Assembly: GCF_042670205.1 (NCBI RefSeq)
Contig: NZ_JBHUWD010000017.1
Coordinates: 1-64,000, forward strand
DNA length: 64,000 bases
Direction of reading: 5' to 3'
From: Luteimicrobium sp042670205
Lineage (GTDB): Bacteria; Actinomycetota; Actinomycetes; Actinomycetales; Cellulomonadaceae
Shown: positions 51,866 to 60,686 of the stretch, piece by piece
Layout of the letters: each line of letters opens with the position of its first letter
Numbering within the stretch: position 1 is the stretch's first letter
Notes under the pieces: model-generated
The model's input: only the letters and a program-made list of their open reading frames with translations
What the model was told of the DNA's origin: nothing
The model's database searches: none
Translations under genes and position numbers: made by a program

Positions 51866-52815
51866 GCGACACGACCCCGGACCACCCGGGCACCCCGCAC
51901 GGCCCCGTCGCGGTCACGTTCCCCGACCGGTGGGCCGTCGCCGCGCCCGTCGCCGGGGACACGACCCCGATCGAGGTGCACGCGCTCGAGGACGACACGG
52001 TGCTGCTGCGGCAGTCCAAGCGCTCGAGCCACGAAGCGCCGGTGCTCGCGCTGCTGTTCGGGTCGGAGCGCGCGCTCCTCCTCGACACGGGCGCGACCGC
52101 CGACCCGGAGGCGTTCCCCCTGCGCAGCACCGTGGACTCGCTCGTCGCGGACTGGCTCGAGCGGAACCCGCGCGAGGACTACGGGCTCGTCGTCGTGCAC
52201 TCGCACGCGCACGGCGACCACGTCGCGGCGGACCCGCAGCTCGCCGACCGGCCGGGAACGGTCGTCGTCGGGAAGGAGCTCGGGGACGTCCAGGCCTTCT
52301 TCGGGCTCGGCGAGCCGGGGAGCGCCGACGACGAGGTCGCGTTCGACCTCGGAGACCGCGTCCTCACGGTCCTCGCGACCCCCGGCCACCACCCGACCGC
52401 GATCACGCTGCTCGACCCCCGCACCGGGATCCTGTGGACGGGCGACAGCATCTACCCCGGCCGCCTCTACGTGGACGACCGCCGCGCCTTCGCGACCAGC
52501 ACCGCACGGCTCGCCGCCTTCGCGGCCGAGCACGACGTGCGGTGGGTGGTCGGGGCGCACGTCGAGGCGGCGCGCACGCCGCGGACCGAGTACCCGTTCG
52601 CCGCGCGGTCGCAGCCCGACGAGGCGCCGCTCGCCCTCGCACCCGACGTCCTCGCCGAGGTCGCCGACGCCGCCGCGGAGCTCGCGCTCACGCGACCCGG
52701 GCGCCTGGTGCGCGACCGGTTCACCGTCGTCGACGTCAAGAGCAAGACCGCCCTCGCGCGGTTGCTCCTCGCGAGCTGGGCGCACCGGCTCCGGGGACGT
52801 AACCGGCTCCCCTGA
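51862..52815 (+). CDS. MBL-fold metallo-hydrolase
   Basis: A 317-residue metallo-beta-lactamase-fold protein with the metal motif HSHAHGDH and further His/Asp in ATPGHHPTAITL and LWTGDSIYPG. Such proteins act as hydrolases on thioesters, lactones, lactams or phosphodiesters; the substrate is unknown. The ATG overlaps the methyltransferase stop. Confidence 0.88.
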   Translation: MSDTTPDHPGTPHGPVAVTFPDRWAVAAPVAGDTTPIEVHALEDDTVLLRQSKRSSHEAPVLALLFGSERALLLDTGATADPEAFPLRSTVDSLVADWLERNPREDYGLVVVHSHAHGDHVAADPQLADRPGTVVVGKELGDVQAFFGLGEPGSADDEVAFDLGDRVLTVLATPGHHPTAITLLDPRTGILWTGDSIYPGRLYVDDRRAFATSTARLAAFAAEHDVRWVVGAHVEAARTPRTEYPFAARSQPDEAPLALAPDVLAEVADAAAELALTRPGRLVRDRFTVVDVKSKTALARLLLASWAHRLRGRNRLP

Positions 52816-52832
52816 CGCGGTTCTCCCCGGAG

Positions 52833-52876
52833 CTGTCAGAAGCTCACGGCACCCCGGTGCCGTGAGCTTCTGACAG
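52833..52876. terminator. Family-A hairpin between convergent genes
   Basis: A perfect 21-bp inverted repeat (arm starts CTGTCAGAAGCTCACGGC) with only two bases between the arms, in the 79-bp gap between the MBL and FKBP genes. Its position suits a bidirectional terminator. It is the most perfect copy of family A. Confidence 0.82.
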
Positions 52877-52894
52877 GACGCGGACGCGGAAGGG

Positions 52895-53320
52895 TCAGGC
52901 GATGTCGACGAGGTCGACGACGAACACCAGCGTGTCCGTGCCGCCGATGCCGGCCTGCGGGACGCCGCGCTGGCCGTACCCGTGCTCCGGGGGGACCGAC
53001 AGGAGCACGCGCGAACCGAGGTTCTGGCCCACGAGGCCCTTGTCCCAGCCGCCGATGACCATGCCGACGCCGATCGGGAAGTCGATCGTGGCGCCGCGGT
53101 CGTACGAGTTGTCGAAGACGTGCCCGTCCCAGGTCTGGCCCAGGTAGTGCACGACGATCGTGTCGCCCTTGCTGACCTCGGGGCCGTCGCCCTGCTCGAG
53201 CACCTGGACCTGGAGGCCCTCGGGTGCGCCACCGTCCGGGAAGGTCAGCGTCGGCTTGTCGCCGAACGAGCCGGACGCTGCAGGCAGAGCGGGCTGCGCG
53301 GATTGCGAGGACTCGGACAT
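52895..53320 (-). CDS. FKBP-type peptidyl-prolyl cis-trans isomerase
   Basis: A 141-residue single-domain FKBP that speeds Pro isomerisation. GDTIVVHYLGQTWDGHVFDN, IGGWDKGLVG and LLSVPPEHGYG match the active-site strands and loops. No signal peptide from the chosen ATG at 53320, so it is cytosolic. The upstream frame is a shadow across the shared promoter gap. Confidence 0.92.
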   Translation of the reverse strand: MSESSQSAQPALPAASGSFGDKPTLTFPDGGAPEGLQVQVLEQGDGPEVSKGDTIVVHYLGQTWDGHVFDNSYDRGATIDFPIGVGMVIGGWDKGLVGQNLGSRVLLSVPPEHGYGQRGVPQAGIGGTDTLVFVVDLVDIA

Positions 53321-53463
53321 CGGGGGTTCCCCTCTCGATCGGAAAAGACACCCCACCCTAGAGTGTGTCGCACGACCTCGCTGAGTTGCCGCCGGTGCGA
53401 CCACGGCAGGACGGCGACCGGTCGACGACCGCACGCCCGACGTTCTCACCACCGGGAGGTTCC

Positions 53464-53757
53464 GTGCCCAAGGGCTACTGGGTCAGCATCTACCGCACGA
53501 TCTCGGACCCGCAGAAGCTGGCCGCCTACAACGAGCTGGCCGGTCCGGCCGTCCGTCTGCAGGGCGGGCGGACCCTCGTGCGCGGCGGCCGGGTCGCCGC
53601 GTACGACGAGGGGATCGCCGAGCGCACCGTCGTGGTCGAGTTCGACAGCTTCGAGCAGGCCGTGGCGGCACGCGAGAGCCAGGCGTACCAGGAGGCGCTG
53701 GCCGTCCTCGGCGACGGCGTCGAGCGCGACTTCCGCATCGTCGAGGGCGTCGACTGA
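53464..53757 (+). CDS. DUF1330 family protein
   Basis: A 97-residue ferredoxin-like-fold (dimeric alpha/beta barrel) protein: KGYWVSIYRTISDPQKLAAY, then VVVEFDSFEQAVAARESQAY, the standard DUF1330 pattern. Biochemical role unknown. GTG start with GGGAGG upstream. A single degenerate family-D unit follows its stop. Confidence 0.88.
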   Translation: MPKGYWVSIYRTISDPQKLAAYNELAGPAVRLQGGRTLVRGGRVAAYDEGIAERTVVVEFDSFEQAVAARESQAYQEALAVLGDGVERDFRIVEGVD

Positions 53758-53872
53758 CCGTCGGCGAACCTGCCACCGGCCTGACCGGGGTCCCAGCCGA
53801 CTCATAGCCGGGGCGGACCGGGCTCCGAGGTGCGCGCCCCACAGTGGAGTCCTCGCACCCGCAGGAGGACCC

Positions 53873-55306
53873 ATGACCAGCACCGTCGCCCGTGCGCCGC
53901 AGCCCGAGGGCGCGGCGCGCGTCCCCGGGCAGTCCGCCCGGCCCCCGGTCCTCGGGCGCGCCGCCCGCGCCGACGCCGCCGTCCGGCTCGTCGCGGGCGC
54001 GCTGCTCTGGCTCGCGCTGCTCCTCGTGACGTCGTGGTGGGTCGCGGGCGGCGGCGTCCAGGACCTCGGCGGCTGGGTGAGCGGGCTGACGTCGGTCGGA
54101 CGCCTGTCCGGGCTCGCCGCGTCCGTGCTGCTGCTCGCTCAGGTCGTCGCGATGGCCCGGCTGCCGGTCCTCGAGCGCGCCTACGGCCAGGACCGGCTCG
54201 CACGGGTCCACCGGCTGCTCGGGCTCACGTCGTTCGACCTCATGGCCGCGCACGTCCTGATCGTCGTCTGGGGGTACGCGGGCGGGTCGGCGCTGCGCTG
54301 GCCGGCAGAGCTGTGGGACCTCACGATCCACGAGCCCGGCATGCTCCTCGCCGTCGCGGGGCTCGCGTGCCTCGTCATGGTCGTCGTCACGAGCCTGCGC
54401 GCCGCGCGACGCCGGCTGCGCTACGAGTCGTGGCACCTGCTCCACCTGTACGCCTACCTGGGGGTCGCGCTCGCGCTCCCCCACCAGCTCTGGACGGGCC
54501 AGGACCTCACCGCCTCGACCGCGCGGACCGTGTTCTGGTGGACCGCCTGGGGCGTCGCGATCGGTGCTGTCCTCGTGTGGCGCGTCGGACGGCCCGTCCT
54601 GCTCAACCTGCGGACCCGGCTGCACGTCACGGCCGTCGTCCCCGAGGGAGCCGGCACGTGGTCGGTGCACCTGGGCGGCGAGCGCCTCGACCTGCTCCGC
54701 GCCGACGCCGGCCAGTTCTTCACCTTCCGCTTCCTCGCGGGCAAGGGCTGGACGCGCGGCAACCCGTACTCGCTGTCCGCCGCGCCCGACGGCGCAGGGC
54801 TGCGGATCACCGTCGCCGCCTCGGGCGACGGGAGCGCCGCCGTCAGCACGCTCGCCCCCGGGACCCGCGTGCTCGTCGAGGGGCCGTACGGGCGCCTGAG
54901 CCACCGCGCGCGGTCGCGGCGCAAGGTCGCGTTCCTCGGGGCCGGGGTCGGCGTGACGCCGCTCCGCGCCCTGGCCGAGGGGCTGGACTACGCGCCCGGC
55001 GAGGCCGTCTACCTCGAGCGGTACACCGACGAGCCGCTGTTCACCGCCGAGCTGCAGGAGCTCCACGCCCGCCGCGGGCTCGTCGTCCTTCGGCTCCCCG
55101 GGCGACGCCGGGCACCGGGCTCGTGGCTCGGCGACGGCGTCGGGCCCGCCGACGACGTCACCGCCCTCCGCTACTGGGTGCCCGACGTCGCCGAGCGCGA
55201 CGTGTACGTCTGCGGGCCGCCCGGGTGGACCGCCTTCGTGACCCGCACCCTCGCCGACGCCGGCCTCCCCGCCGAGCGGCTCCACCTCGAGACCTTTGAG
55301 TGGTGA
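53873..55306 (+). CDS. Ferric-reductase-like transmembrane flavoprotein
   Basis: A 477-residue protein. The N-terminal half (about residues 38-235) has six helices of the ferric-reductase/NADPH-oxidase type with helix histidines in LARVHRLLG, FDLMAAHVLI, WHLLHLYAYL and LALPHQLW as bis-haem ligands. The C-terminal half is a ferredoxin-reductase module: FAD motif RGNPYSLS and nucleotide motif FLGAGVGVTPLRAL. It should carry electrons from NAD(P)H through FAD and two haems across the membrane to the next two gene products. Confidence 0.92.
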   Translation: MTSTVARAPQPEGAARVPGQSARPPVLGRAARADAAVRLVAGALLWLALLLVTSWWVAGGGVQDLGGWVSGLTSVGRLSGLAASVLLLAQVVAMARLPVLERAYGQDRLARVHRLLGLTSFDLMAAHVLIVVWGYAGGSALRWPAELWDLTIHEPGMLLAVAGLACLVMVVVTSLRAARRRLRYESWHLLHLYAYLGVALALPHQLWTGQDLTASTARTVFWWTAWGVAIGAVLVWRVGRPVLLNLRTRLHVTAVVPEGAGTWSVHLGGERLDLLRADAGQFFTFRFLAGKGWTRGNPYSLSAAPDGAGLRITVAASGDGSAAVSTLAPGTRVLVEGPYGRLSHRARSRRKVAFLGAGVGVTPLRALAEGLDYAPGEAVYLERYTDEPLFTAELQELHARRGLVVLRLPGRRRAPGSWLGDGVGPADDVTALRYWVPDVAERDVYVCGPPGWTAFVTRTLADAGLPAERLHLETFEW

Positions 55307-55310
55307 CCCC

Positions 55311-55862
55311 ATGAAGCGCATCGTCCTGTGGAGCCTGTCCACGCTCACCGTCCTCGTGCTGCTGCTCAGCTACCACACGTCCACCAGCAGCCGCGTGCCG
55401 CTGGGGAGCGAGTCGTCCGTCGTCGCGCAGGCCGGGACCGCGGGCTCGGGGTCGTCCGGCTCCTCGGGTTCCTCCGGCGCGGCGGGGTCGGACTCGTCGG
55501 GTTCCGGATCGTCCGACTCCTCGGGCTCGGACTCGTCCGGCTCGGGGAGCGGCTCGTCGGGCTCGTCCGGGTCGTCGAGCTCGGCGTCGAAGACGGTCGA
55601 CGGCGACACGGCCCAGACCCAGTGGGGCCCGGTCCAGGTGTCGGTGACGGTCGCAGGCGGGAACGTCACCGAGGTGACGGTCCTCCAGCAGCCGAACGGC
55701 AACGGCCGCGACCAGCAGATCAACTCGTACGCGCTGCCGATCCTGCGCCAGGAGGCGCTGTCCGCGCAGAGCGCGAACATCGACATGGTCTCGGGCGCGA
55801 CGGTCACGAGCCAGGGCTACGTGAGCTCGCTGCAGAGCGCGCTCGACAAGGCGGGGATCTGA
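55311..55862 (+). CDS. Exported FMN-binding protein with Ser/Gly linker
   Basis: A 183-residue protein with an N-terminal signal anchor (residues 6-25), a Ser/Gly/Asp-rich linker of about 50 residues and a C-terminal FMN-binding domain. SGATVTS is the flavinylation motif whose Thr takes FMN by phosphoester bond. The electron donor is expected to be the upstream ferric-reductase-like protein and the FMN is attached by the downstream ApbE. The acceptor is unknown. The flexible linker probably lets the domain reach partners outside the cell. Confidence 0.9.
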   Translation: MKRIVLWSLSTLTVLVLLLSYHTSTSSRVPLGSESSVVAQAGTAGSGSSGSSGSSGAAGSDSSGSGSSDSSGSDSSGSGSGSSGSSGSSSSASKTVDGDTAQTQWGPVQVSVTVAGGNVTEVTVLQQPNGNGRDQQINSYALPILRQEALSAQSANIDMVSGATVTSQGYVSSLQSALDKAGI

Positions 55863-55863
55863 C

Positions 55864-56670
55864 GTGTCCACGCTGCCCGCGCCGGCCGCGCCGGCCGCGC
55901 CGCCCACCGCCCGTCGCGTCGAGCACGTCATGGGGATGCCCGTCAGCCTCGCGCTGCGCGGGCGCCACGCGACCGGTCCGCGCGCCGACGCCGCCTGGGA
56001 GGCCGCGCTCGCCGAGCTGCGCCACGTCGACGCCGTCTTCAGCACCTACCGGCCCGACTCGTGGATCAGCCGGCTGGGACGGGGCGAGGTGACCGTGGAC
56101 GACTGCCCGCCCGAGGTCCGCGAGGTCCTCTCCCTCGGCGAGCTGGCCCGGCTCGGCTCGGGCGGTGCGTTCGACGTGCGCCGCCCCGGACCTGACGGCA
56201 CCGTCGTCCTCGACCCGAGCGGCGTCGTCAAGGGCTGGGCGGTCGAGCGCGCGCTGCGGGCCTTCGACGACCTCGACGGCACGGACGTCTGCCTGTCCGC
56301 GGGCGGCGACCTCGCGTGCCGGACGCGCGCCGACGGCTCGCCGGGCTGGCGGATCGGCGTCGAGGACCCTCACGACCCGGCGCGCGTGGTCGCGGTCGTG
56401 CCCGTCCGGGACGGGGCCGTCGCGACGTCCGGCCTCGCGCACCGGGGCGCGCACGTCGTGGACCCGCGCACCGGACGGGTCCCGACGGCGCTCGCGTCCG
56501 TGACCGTCGTCGGACCCGACCTGACCTGGGCCGACATCGACGCGACGACCGCGTTCGTGCTCGGCGACGACGCCCTGCCGTGGCTCGCCGGACGGCCGGG
56601 CGAGGTGGGCGTCGTCGTGCGGGCGGACGGTACGGCGACGACGTTCGGTGCCGCCCCGAGCGGCGCCTGA
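55864..56670 (+). CDS. apbE: FAD:protein FMN transferase ApbE
   Basis: A 268-residue ApbE: VEHVMGMPVSLAL at the start, FSTYRPDSWISRL, DPSGVVKGWAVERA and LSAGGDL, with TSGLAHRGAHVVDPRTG as the usual C-terminal motif and DIDATTAFVLG for magnesium. It uses FAD to link FMN covalently to Thr of exported flavoproteins. One base separates it from the FMN-protein gene, which is its obvious substrate. No clear signal peptide is seen, so its location relative to the membrane is uncertain. Confidence 0.93.
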   Translation: MSTLPAPAAPAAPPTARRVEHVMGMPVSLALRGRHATGPRADAAWEAALAELRHVDAVFSTYRPDSWISRLGRGEVTVDDCPPEVREVLSLGELARLGSGGAFDVRRPGPDGTVVLDPSGVVKGWAVERALRAFDDLDGTDVCLSAGGDLACRTRADGSPGWRIGVEDPHDPARVVAVVPVRDGAVATSGLAHRGAHVVDPRTGRVPTALASVTVVGPDLTWADIDATTAFVLGDDALPWLAGRPGEVGVVVRADGTATTFGAAPSGA

Positions 56671-56756
56671 GCCGGGCCGGGCGCCGGGCCGATGAGTCCG
56701 GGCGGACCGCCGGGTCTCTCTGGTGACGACATCGTGCACGTCACCGGGAGGACATC

Positions 56757-57395
56757 ATGGGACTGATCCACGTCGAGCTGTTCACGACCCTCGACCTCGT
56801 CGCTCAGGCGCCGGGTGGCCCCGAGGAGGACCCCGAGGGGTTCCCGTTCGGCGGCTGGCAGGCACCGCTCATCGACGAGTGGTCCGGCACGCAGATCGCG
56901 GAGGCCTACGACGGCACCGACGCGCTGCTGCTGGGGCGCCGGACCTACGACATCTTCGCGGCGTACTGGCCCCACGTCGGCGAGGAGGAGGGCGGAGGCT
57001 TCGGGGCCCTGTTCAACAGCATCCCCAAGTACGTCGCGTCGCGCGGCACGCCCGACCTGTCCTGGGAGGGCTCGGTGCTCCTCGGTCCGGACCTGCCCGC
57101 GGCCGTCCGGGAGATCCGCGACCGCCACGAGCACGTGCACGTCGTCGGGAGCCTCGACCTCGTGCAGACCCTGCTCCGCGAGCGCCTGTACGACCGCGTC
57201 GACCTCCTGGTGCACCCGATCGTCCTCGGCGTCGGGAAGAAGGTGTTCGACGGCGGCGCCGTGCCGACCAACCTCACGCTCCTCGAGCCGCCCGCGGCCG
57301 GCCCGAAGGGCGCGGTGATGCTGCGGTACGGGCTCGCCGACGGCGTGCCGCGCACCGGAGACATGACGGCCCCGGACCTCGGTCTGGCTGAGTGA
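56757..57395 (+). CDS. Dihydrofolate-reductase-like (RibD C-terminal) protein
   Basis: A 212-residue protein with DHFR fold: LLLGRRTYDIFAAYWP, HVVGSLDLVQTLL, DLLVHPIVLGVGKKVF. These belong to the RibD-C family of NAD(P)H reductases, common in actinobacteria in multiple copies with no assigned substrate. GGGAGG precedes the ATG. Confidence 0.88.
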   Translation: MGLIHVELFTTLDLVAQAPGGPEEDPEGFPFGGWQAPLIDEWSGTQIAEAYDGTDALLLGRRTYDIFAAYWPHVGEEEGGGFGALFNSIPKYVASRGTPDLSWEGSVLLGPDLPAAVREIRDRHEHVHVVGSLDLVQTLLRERLYDRVDLLVHPIVLGVGKKVFDGGAVPTNLTLLEPPAAGPKGAVMLRYGLADGVPRTGDMTAPDLGLAE

Positions 57396-57463
57396 CCGTG
57401 GACCGGGGCCGGCTGCGGGACGCGCCGTTCTGGCGGCGCGGCCCCGGGTCGGGTTCGGAACCG

Positions 57464-58273
57464 TCAGTTGCGCAGGATCGACAGCAGGCGCAGGAACTCG
57501 ACGTACAGCCAGACGAGGGTCACGACGAGGCCGAACGCGGCCGCCCACGCGAACTGCGCGGGGACACCGCGCTCGACGCCACGCTTGATGGAGTCGAAGT
57601 CGACGAGCAGTGACGCAGCGGCCAGGGCGACCGCGGCGATCCCGATGACCACGCCGAGCGGGCCACCGCGCATGCCCCAGCCCCCGAGGACGCCCGTCCA
57701 GACGAGCACGAGGTTGACCAGCGAGAAGATCAGGTAGCCGCCCATCGCGACGAGCAGCCAGCGCGTGAACTTGGGCGTCACGCGGACCTTGCCCGACCGG
57801 AACAGGATGAGCGTCGCCGCGAACGTCGCGACGGTCGCGAGCACGGCCTGCAGGACGACGCCGTCGTAGAAGTCCTCGTACATGCGGCTGATGCCGCCGA
57901 GGAACGCGCCCTGGGCGACCCCGTAGGCGAGGATCAGGGCAGGGCTCGGGACCCGCTTGAAGGCGTTGGCGAGACCCAGGCCGAGACCGACGAGCATGCC
58001 GACGACCCACACCCACGGCGCCTGCGGCGTGATCGCGTACGTCACGGCGCCCACGGCCACGAGCACGGCGAGCAGCGAGCCCGTCCGCACGATGACGTCG
58101 TCGTAGGTCATCCGGCCGGTCTGGGCGGGCGTCGCCGCGGGCGACTGGTACATCGCCTCGAGCGTGGCGGCGTCCACGGTGCCCGGCGCGGTCGTGGTCC
58201 CGCCCGGCACGGACGGCACCGCCCCTCCGCGCGCGTTGAAGGCGGGGTTCTTGTCGAAGTACGGGTTGGCCAC
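57464..58273 (-). CDS. Bax inhibitor-1/YccA family membrane protein
   Basis: A 269-residue protein with a soluble 75-residue N-terminus (VANPYFDKNPAFN) and seven membrane helices of the BI-1/TMBIM-like YccA family; the last helix ends LLSILRN. Related proteins are calcium-leak channels or protease modulators; no role is shown here. The GTG at 58273 has AGGAGG upstream. Confidence 0.88.
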   Translation of the reverse strand: MANPYFDKNPAFNARGGAVPSVPGGTTTAPGTVDAATLEAMYQSPAATPAQTGRMTYDDVIVRTGSLLAVLVAVGAVTYAITPQAPWVWVVGMLVGLGLGLANAFKRVPSPALILAYGVAQGAFLGGISRMYEDFYDGVVLQAVLATVATFAATLILFRSGKVRVTPKFTRWLLVAMGGYLIFSLVNLVLVWTGVLGGWGMRGGPLGVVIGIAAVALAAASLLVDFDSIKRGVERGVPAQFAWAAAFGLVVTLVWLYVEFLRLLSILRN

Positions 58274-58500
58274 GTGTCCTCCTGGGTCGTTCCGGATGCT
58301 GTCCGGAGCGGTCCCCGCCATCCTATTCGGACACGGTGACGTCGTGACAGACACGGGGACGGCCCGAGAACAAGACCAGGGACTTCCCCGATCGGACCCT
58401 GGACATGACAAATGGCCCGTCCCAACGCGGCCCGGACTGTCTAGGCTCGGTCCCGGGCCCCGGAGCGCCCACCCACACGAACGACACAGACAGGACACCC

Positions 58501-59460
58501 ATGATCGAAGCTCATGGCCTGACCAAGAGGTACGGGCCGAAGACCGCCGTGGACGGCATCTCGTTCACCGTCCGACCGGGAACCGTGACGGGCTTCCTCG
58601 GCCCGAACGGCGCCGGGAAGTCGACCACCATGCGCATGATCATGGGGCTCGACCGCCCGACCGCCGGCAGCGTGATCGTCAACGGCAAGCCGTACGCCCA
58701 GCACCGCTCGCCGCTCACCGAGGTGGGCGCGCTGCTCGAGGCCAAGGCCGTGCACACGGGCCGGACCGCCTACAACCACCTCCGCGCGCTCGCCGCGACG
58801 CACGGCATCCCGGCCTCGCGCGTCGGCGAGGTCATCGAGATGACCGGGCTCCAGTCCGTCGCGAAGAAGCGCGTGGGCGGGTTCTCGCTCGGCATGGGCC
58901 AGCGCCTCGGCATCGCCGTCGCGCTGCTCGGCGACCCGAAGACGCTCATCCTCGACGAGCCCGTCAACGGCCTCGACCCCGAGGGCGTGCTCTGGGTCCG
59001 CAACCTCGCGAAGTTCCTCGCCTCGGAGGGCCGGACGGTCTTCCTGTCCAGCCACCTCATGTCGGAGGTCGCGCAGACCGCCGACCGCGTGCTCGTCATC
59101 GGGCGCGGGAAGATCCTCGCCGACGCGTCGGTGCAGGAGTTCGTCGACGGGTCCTCGCAGAAGTCCGTCAAGGTCCGCTCGCCGCAGGCCGCCCAGCTCG
59201 CCGAGGTCGTGACCGGCGACGGCGTCGCCGTCACGAGCACCGAGCCCGGCCTCCTCAGCGTGACCGGCACCGACGCGAAGAGCATCGGCGAGGCTGCCGC
59301 CGCGAACGGCATCGTCCTGCACGAGCTCACCCCCGTCACGTCGACCCTCGAGCAGGCGTACATGGAGCTCACTGCCGAGTCGGTCGAGTACCACGCGACC
59401 GGCGCCCCGGACGGTGCCGCCGCCCCCGCCCCGACCAGCACGGAAGGAGCCGCGCGATGA
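58501..59460 (+). CDS. ABC exporter ATP-binding protein
   Basis: A 319-residue ATPase: Walker A GPNGAGKST, signature GFSLGMGQRLGIA, Walker B LILDEP and switch LSSHLM. The C-terminal 90 residues after the ATPase core are an extra domain typical of the drug/bacitracin exporter group. It powers the following permease; the ATG overlap (ATGA) shows coupling. Substrate unknown, possibly an antimicrobial. Confidence 0.92.
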   Translation: MIEAHGLTKRYGPKTAVDGISFTVRPGTVTGFLGPNGAGKSTTMRMIMGLDRPTAGSVIVNGKPYAQHRSPLTEVGALLEAKAVHTGRTAYNHLRALAATHGIPASRVGEVIEMTGLQSVAKKRVGGFSLGMGQRLGIAVALLGDPKTLILDEPVNGLDPEGVLWVRNLAKFLASEGRTVFLSSHLMSEVAQTADRVLVIGRGKILADASVQEFVDGSSQKSVKVRSPQAAQLAEVVTGDGVAVTSTEPGLLSVTGTDAKSIGEAAAANGIVLHELTPVTSTLEQAYMELTAESVEYHATGAPDGAAAPAPTSTEGAAR

Positions 59461-60287
59461 GCGCCGCCACCGCTCTTCCCCAGGGCGCCGTCGACGGCGC
59501 CGTCCCCGCGTCGAAGTACCACCTGACCTTCGCCCGTGTCCTGCGGGCCGAGTTCATCAAGTTCCGCACGGTGCGCTCCACGGTCTGGACGCTCGCCGTC
59601 ACGATCATCGTGCTCGTCGGGCTGGCGACCCTGTTCGCCGCGATCTTCCGGGCGAACGTCAACGACATCGGGGTGACCGGTGCGGAGGCAGCGACGACCC
59701 CGATCGTCACCGGTGTCGGCTTCGGGCAGCTCGTCCTCGCCGTCCTCGGTGCTCTCACGATCACGGGCGAGTACTCGACCGGGATGATCCGCTCGACGTT
59801 CTCCGCGGTCCCCACCCGGACGCCGGCTCTGGTCGCGAAGGCGGTCGTCGTGGTGGTCTCGGCGCTCGTCGTCACGGCGGTCGCGACGGCGATCACCGTG
59901 GGGATCATCACGCCGATCCTGTCCGGCTCGCCGATCGCGCTCGACCTGTCCGACCCGGACGTCCTGCGGGTCGTCGCAGGTACCCCGCTCTACCTGGCGG
60001 GGATCGCGCTGCTCGCTCTCGCGCTCGGCATCCTGATCCGCAACTCGGCGGGTGCGATCTTCGGCGTCATCGGCCTGGTCCTCGTGATCAACCCGATCCT
60101 CACGGGCATCCCGGTGAAATGGGTCAACGACTGGGCGCAGTACCTGCCGTCGGCGGCCGGCCAGCAGCTCCTCACGATCGACCCGCAGAACGACCCGTCG
60201 CCGTGGCTGGGGCTCCTCGTGCTCTTCGCGTGGGGCGTCGTGCTGTTCGGCATCGGCGTCTTCCTGGCGAAGAAGCGCGACGCCTGA
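59457..60287 (+). CDS. ABC exporter permease (ABC-2 type)
   Basis: A 276-residue membrane subunit with six helices and a soluble N-terminus (LRAEFIKFRTVRSTVW is the coupling helix region). GALTITGEYSTGMIRSTFSAVP is characteristic of ABC-2/BcrB-like permeases. It forms the channel with the upstream ATPase. Confidence 0.9.
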   Translation: MSAATALPQGAVDGAVPASKYHLTFARVLRAEFIKFRTVRSTVWTLAVTIIVLVGLATLFAAIFRANVNDIGVTGAEAATTPIVTGVGFGQLVLAVLGALTITGEYSTGMIRSTFSAVPTRTPALVAKAVVVVVSALVVTAVATAITVGIITPILSGSPIALDLSDPDVLRVVAGTPLYLAGIALLALALGILIRNSAGAIFGVIGLVLVINPILTGIPVKWVNDWAQYLPSAAGQQLLTIDPQNDPSPWLGLLVLFAWGVVLFGIGVFLAKKRDA

Positions 60288-60304
60288 CCTCACCGGCACG
60301 CAAC

Positions 60305-60338
60305 GAAGGGCCCCGCGGCAGCAGCCGCGGGGCCCTTC
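60305..60338. terminator. Bidirectional terminator hairpin, left member
   Basis: A perfect 15-bp stem GAAGGGCCCCGCGGC with an AGCA loop, 17 bp after the ABC permease stop, followed by CTT. It is the exact reverse complement of the hairpin at 60589-60622. Confidence 0.85.
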
Positions 60339-60340
60339 CT

Positions 60341-60583
60341 TCGCCGGCGGTGACGCCCCGTTCGCCGACGGTGACGCCCGGCCCACCGACGGTGACGCCC
60401 CGTTCGCCGACGGTGACGCCCGGCTCACCGACGGTGACGCCCGGCCCACCGACGGTGACGCCCCTTCCCGGGCGGTGCCCGATCACCCGTGAACGGTTGT
60501 CACCGTCGGCGAACGGGGCGTCACCCTCGGCGATTCCAAACGTCGCCCTCGGCGCTTTCGACGTCACCCTCGGCGAGGGTGTG
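60341..60583. repeat. Family-D inverted arrays between twin terminators
   Basis: Six direct 21-bp units (60341-60466, core CCGACGGTGACGCCC) are followed by a 32-bp centre containing CCCGGGCGGTGCCCG, then four units in the opposite orientation (60499-60583, core GTCACCSTCGGCGA; one is 22 bp). Together with the flanking hairpins the segment is about 320 bp of nested inverted repeat. No gene is seen in the 399-bp gap between the convergent neighbours. Confidence 0.85.
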
Positions 60584-60588
60584 CGAAC

Positions 60589-60622
60589 GAAGGGCCCCGC
60601 GGCTGCTGCCGCGGGGCCCTTC
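60589..60622. terminator. Bidirectional terminator hairpin, right member
   Basis: A perfect 15-bp stem GAAGGGCCCCGCGGC with a TGCT loop, 65 bp past the stop of the leftward MFS gene. It mirrors the hairpin at 60305 exactly, so each convergent transcription unit meets the same structure. Confidence 0.85.
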
Positions 60623-60686
60623 TGCTGGGCGTGGTCCGGTCCGTCCGGACCGTCCCCGTCGACGCCCCGGACGAACTGGTCCGGGG

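Noticed and set aside
49546..53232. A 1228-residue minus-strand frame
   Set aside because: It is low-complexity shadow opposite TetR, VOC, methyltransferase and MBL genes, all of which have clear family motifs on the plus strand.
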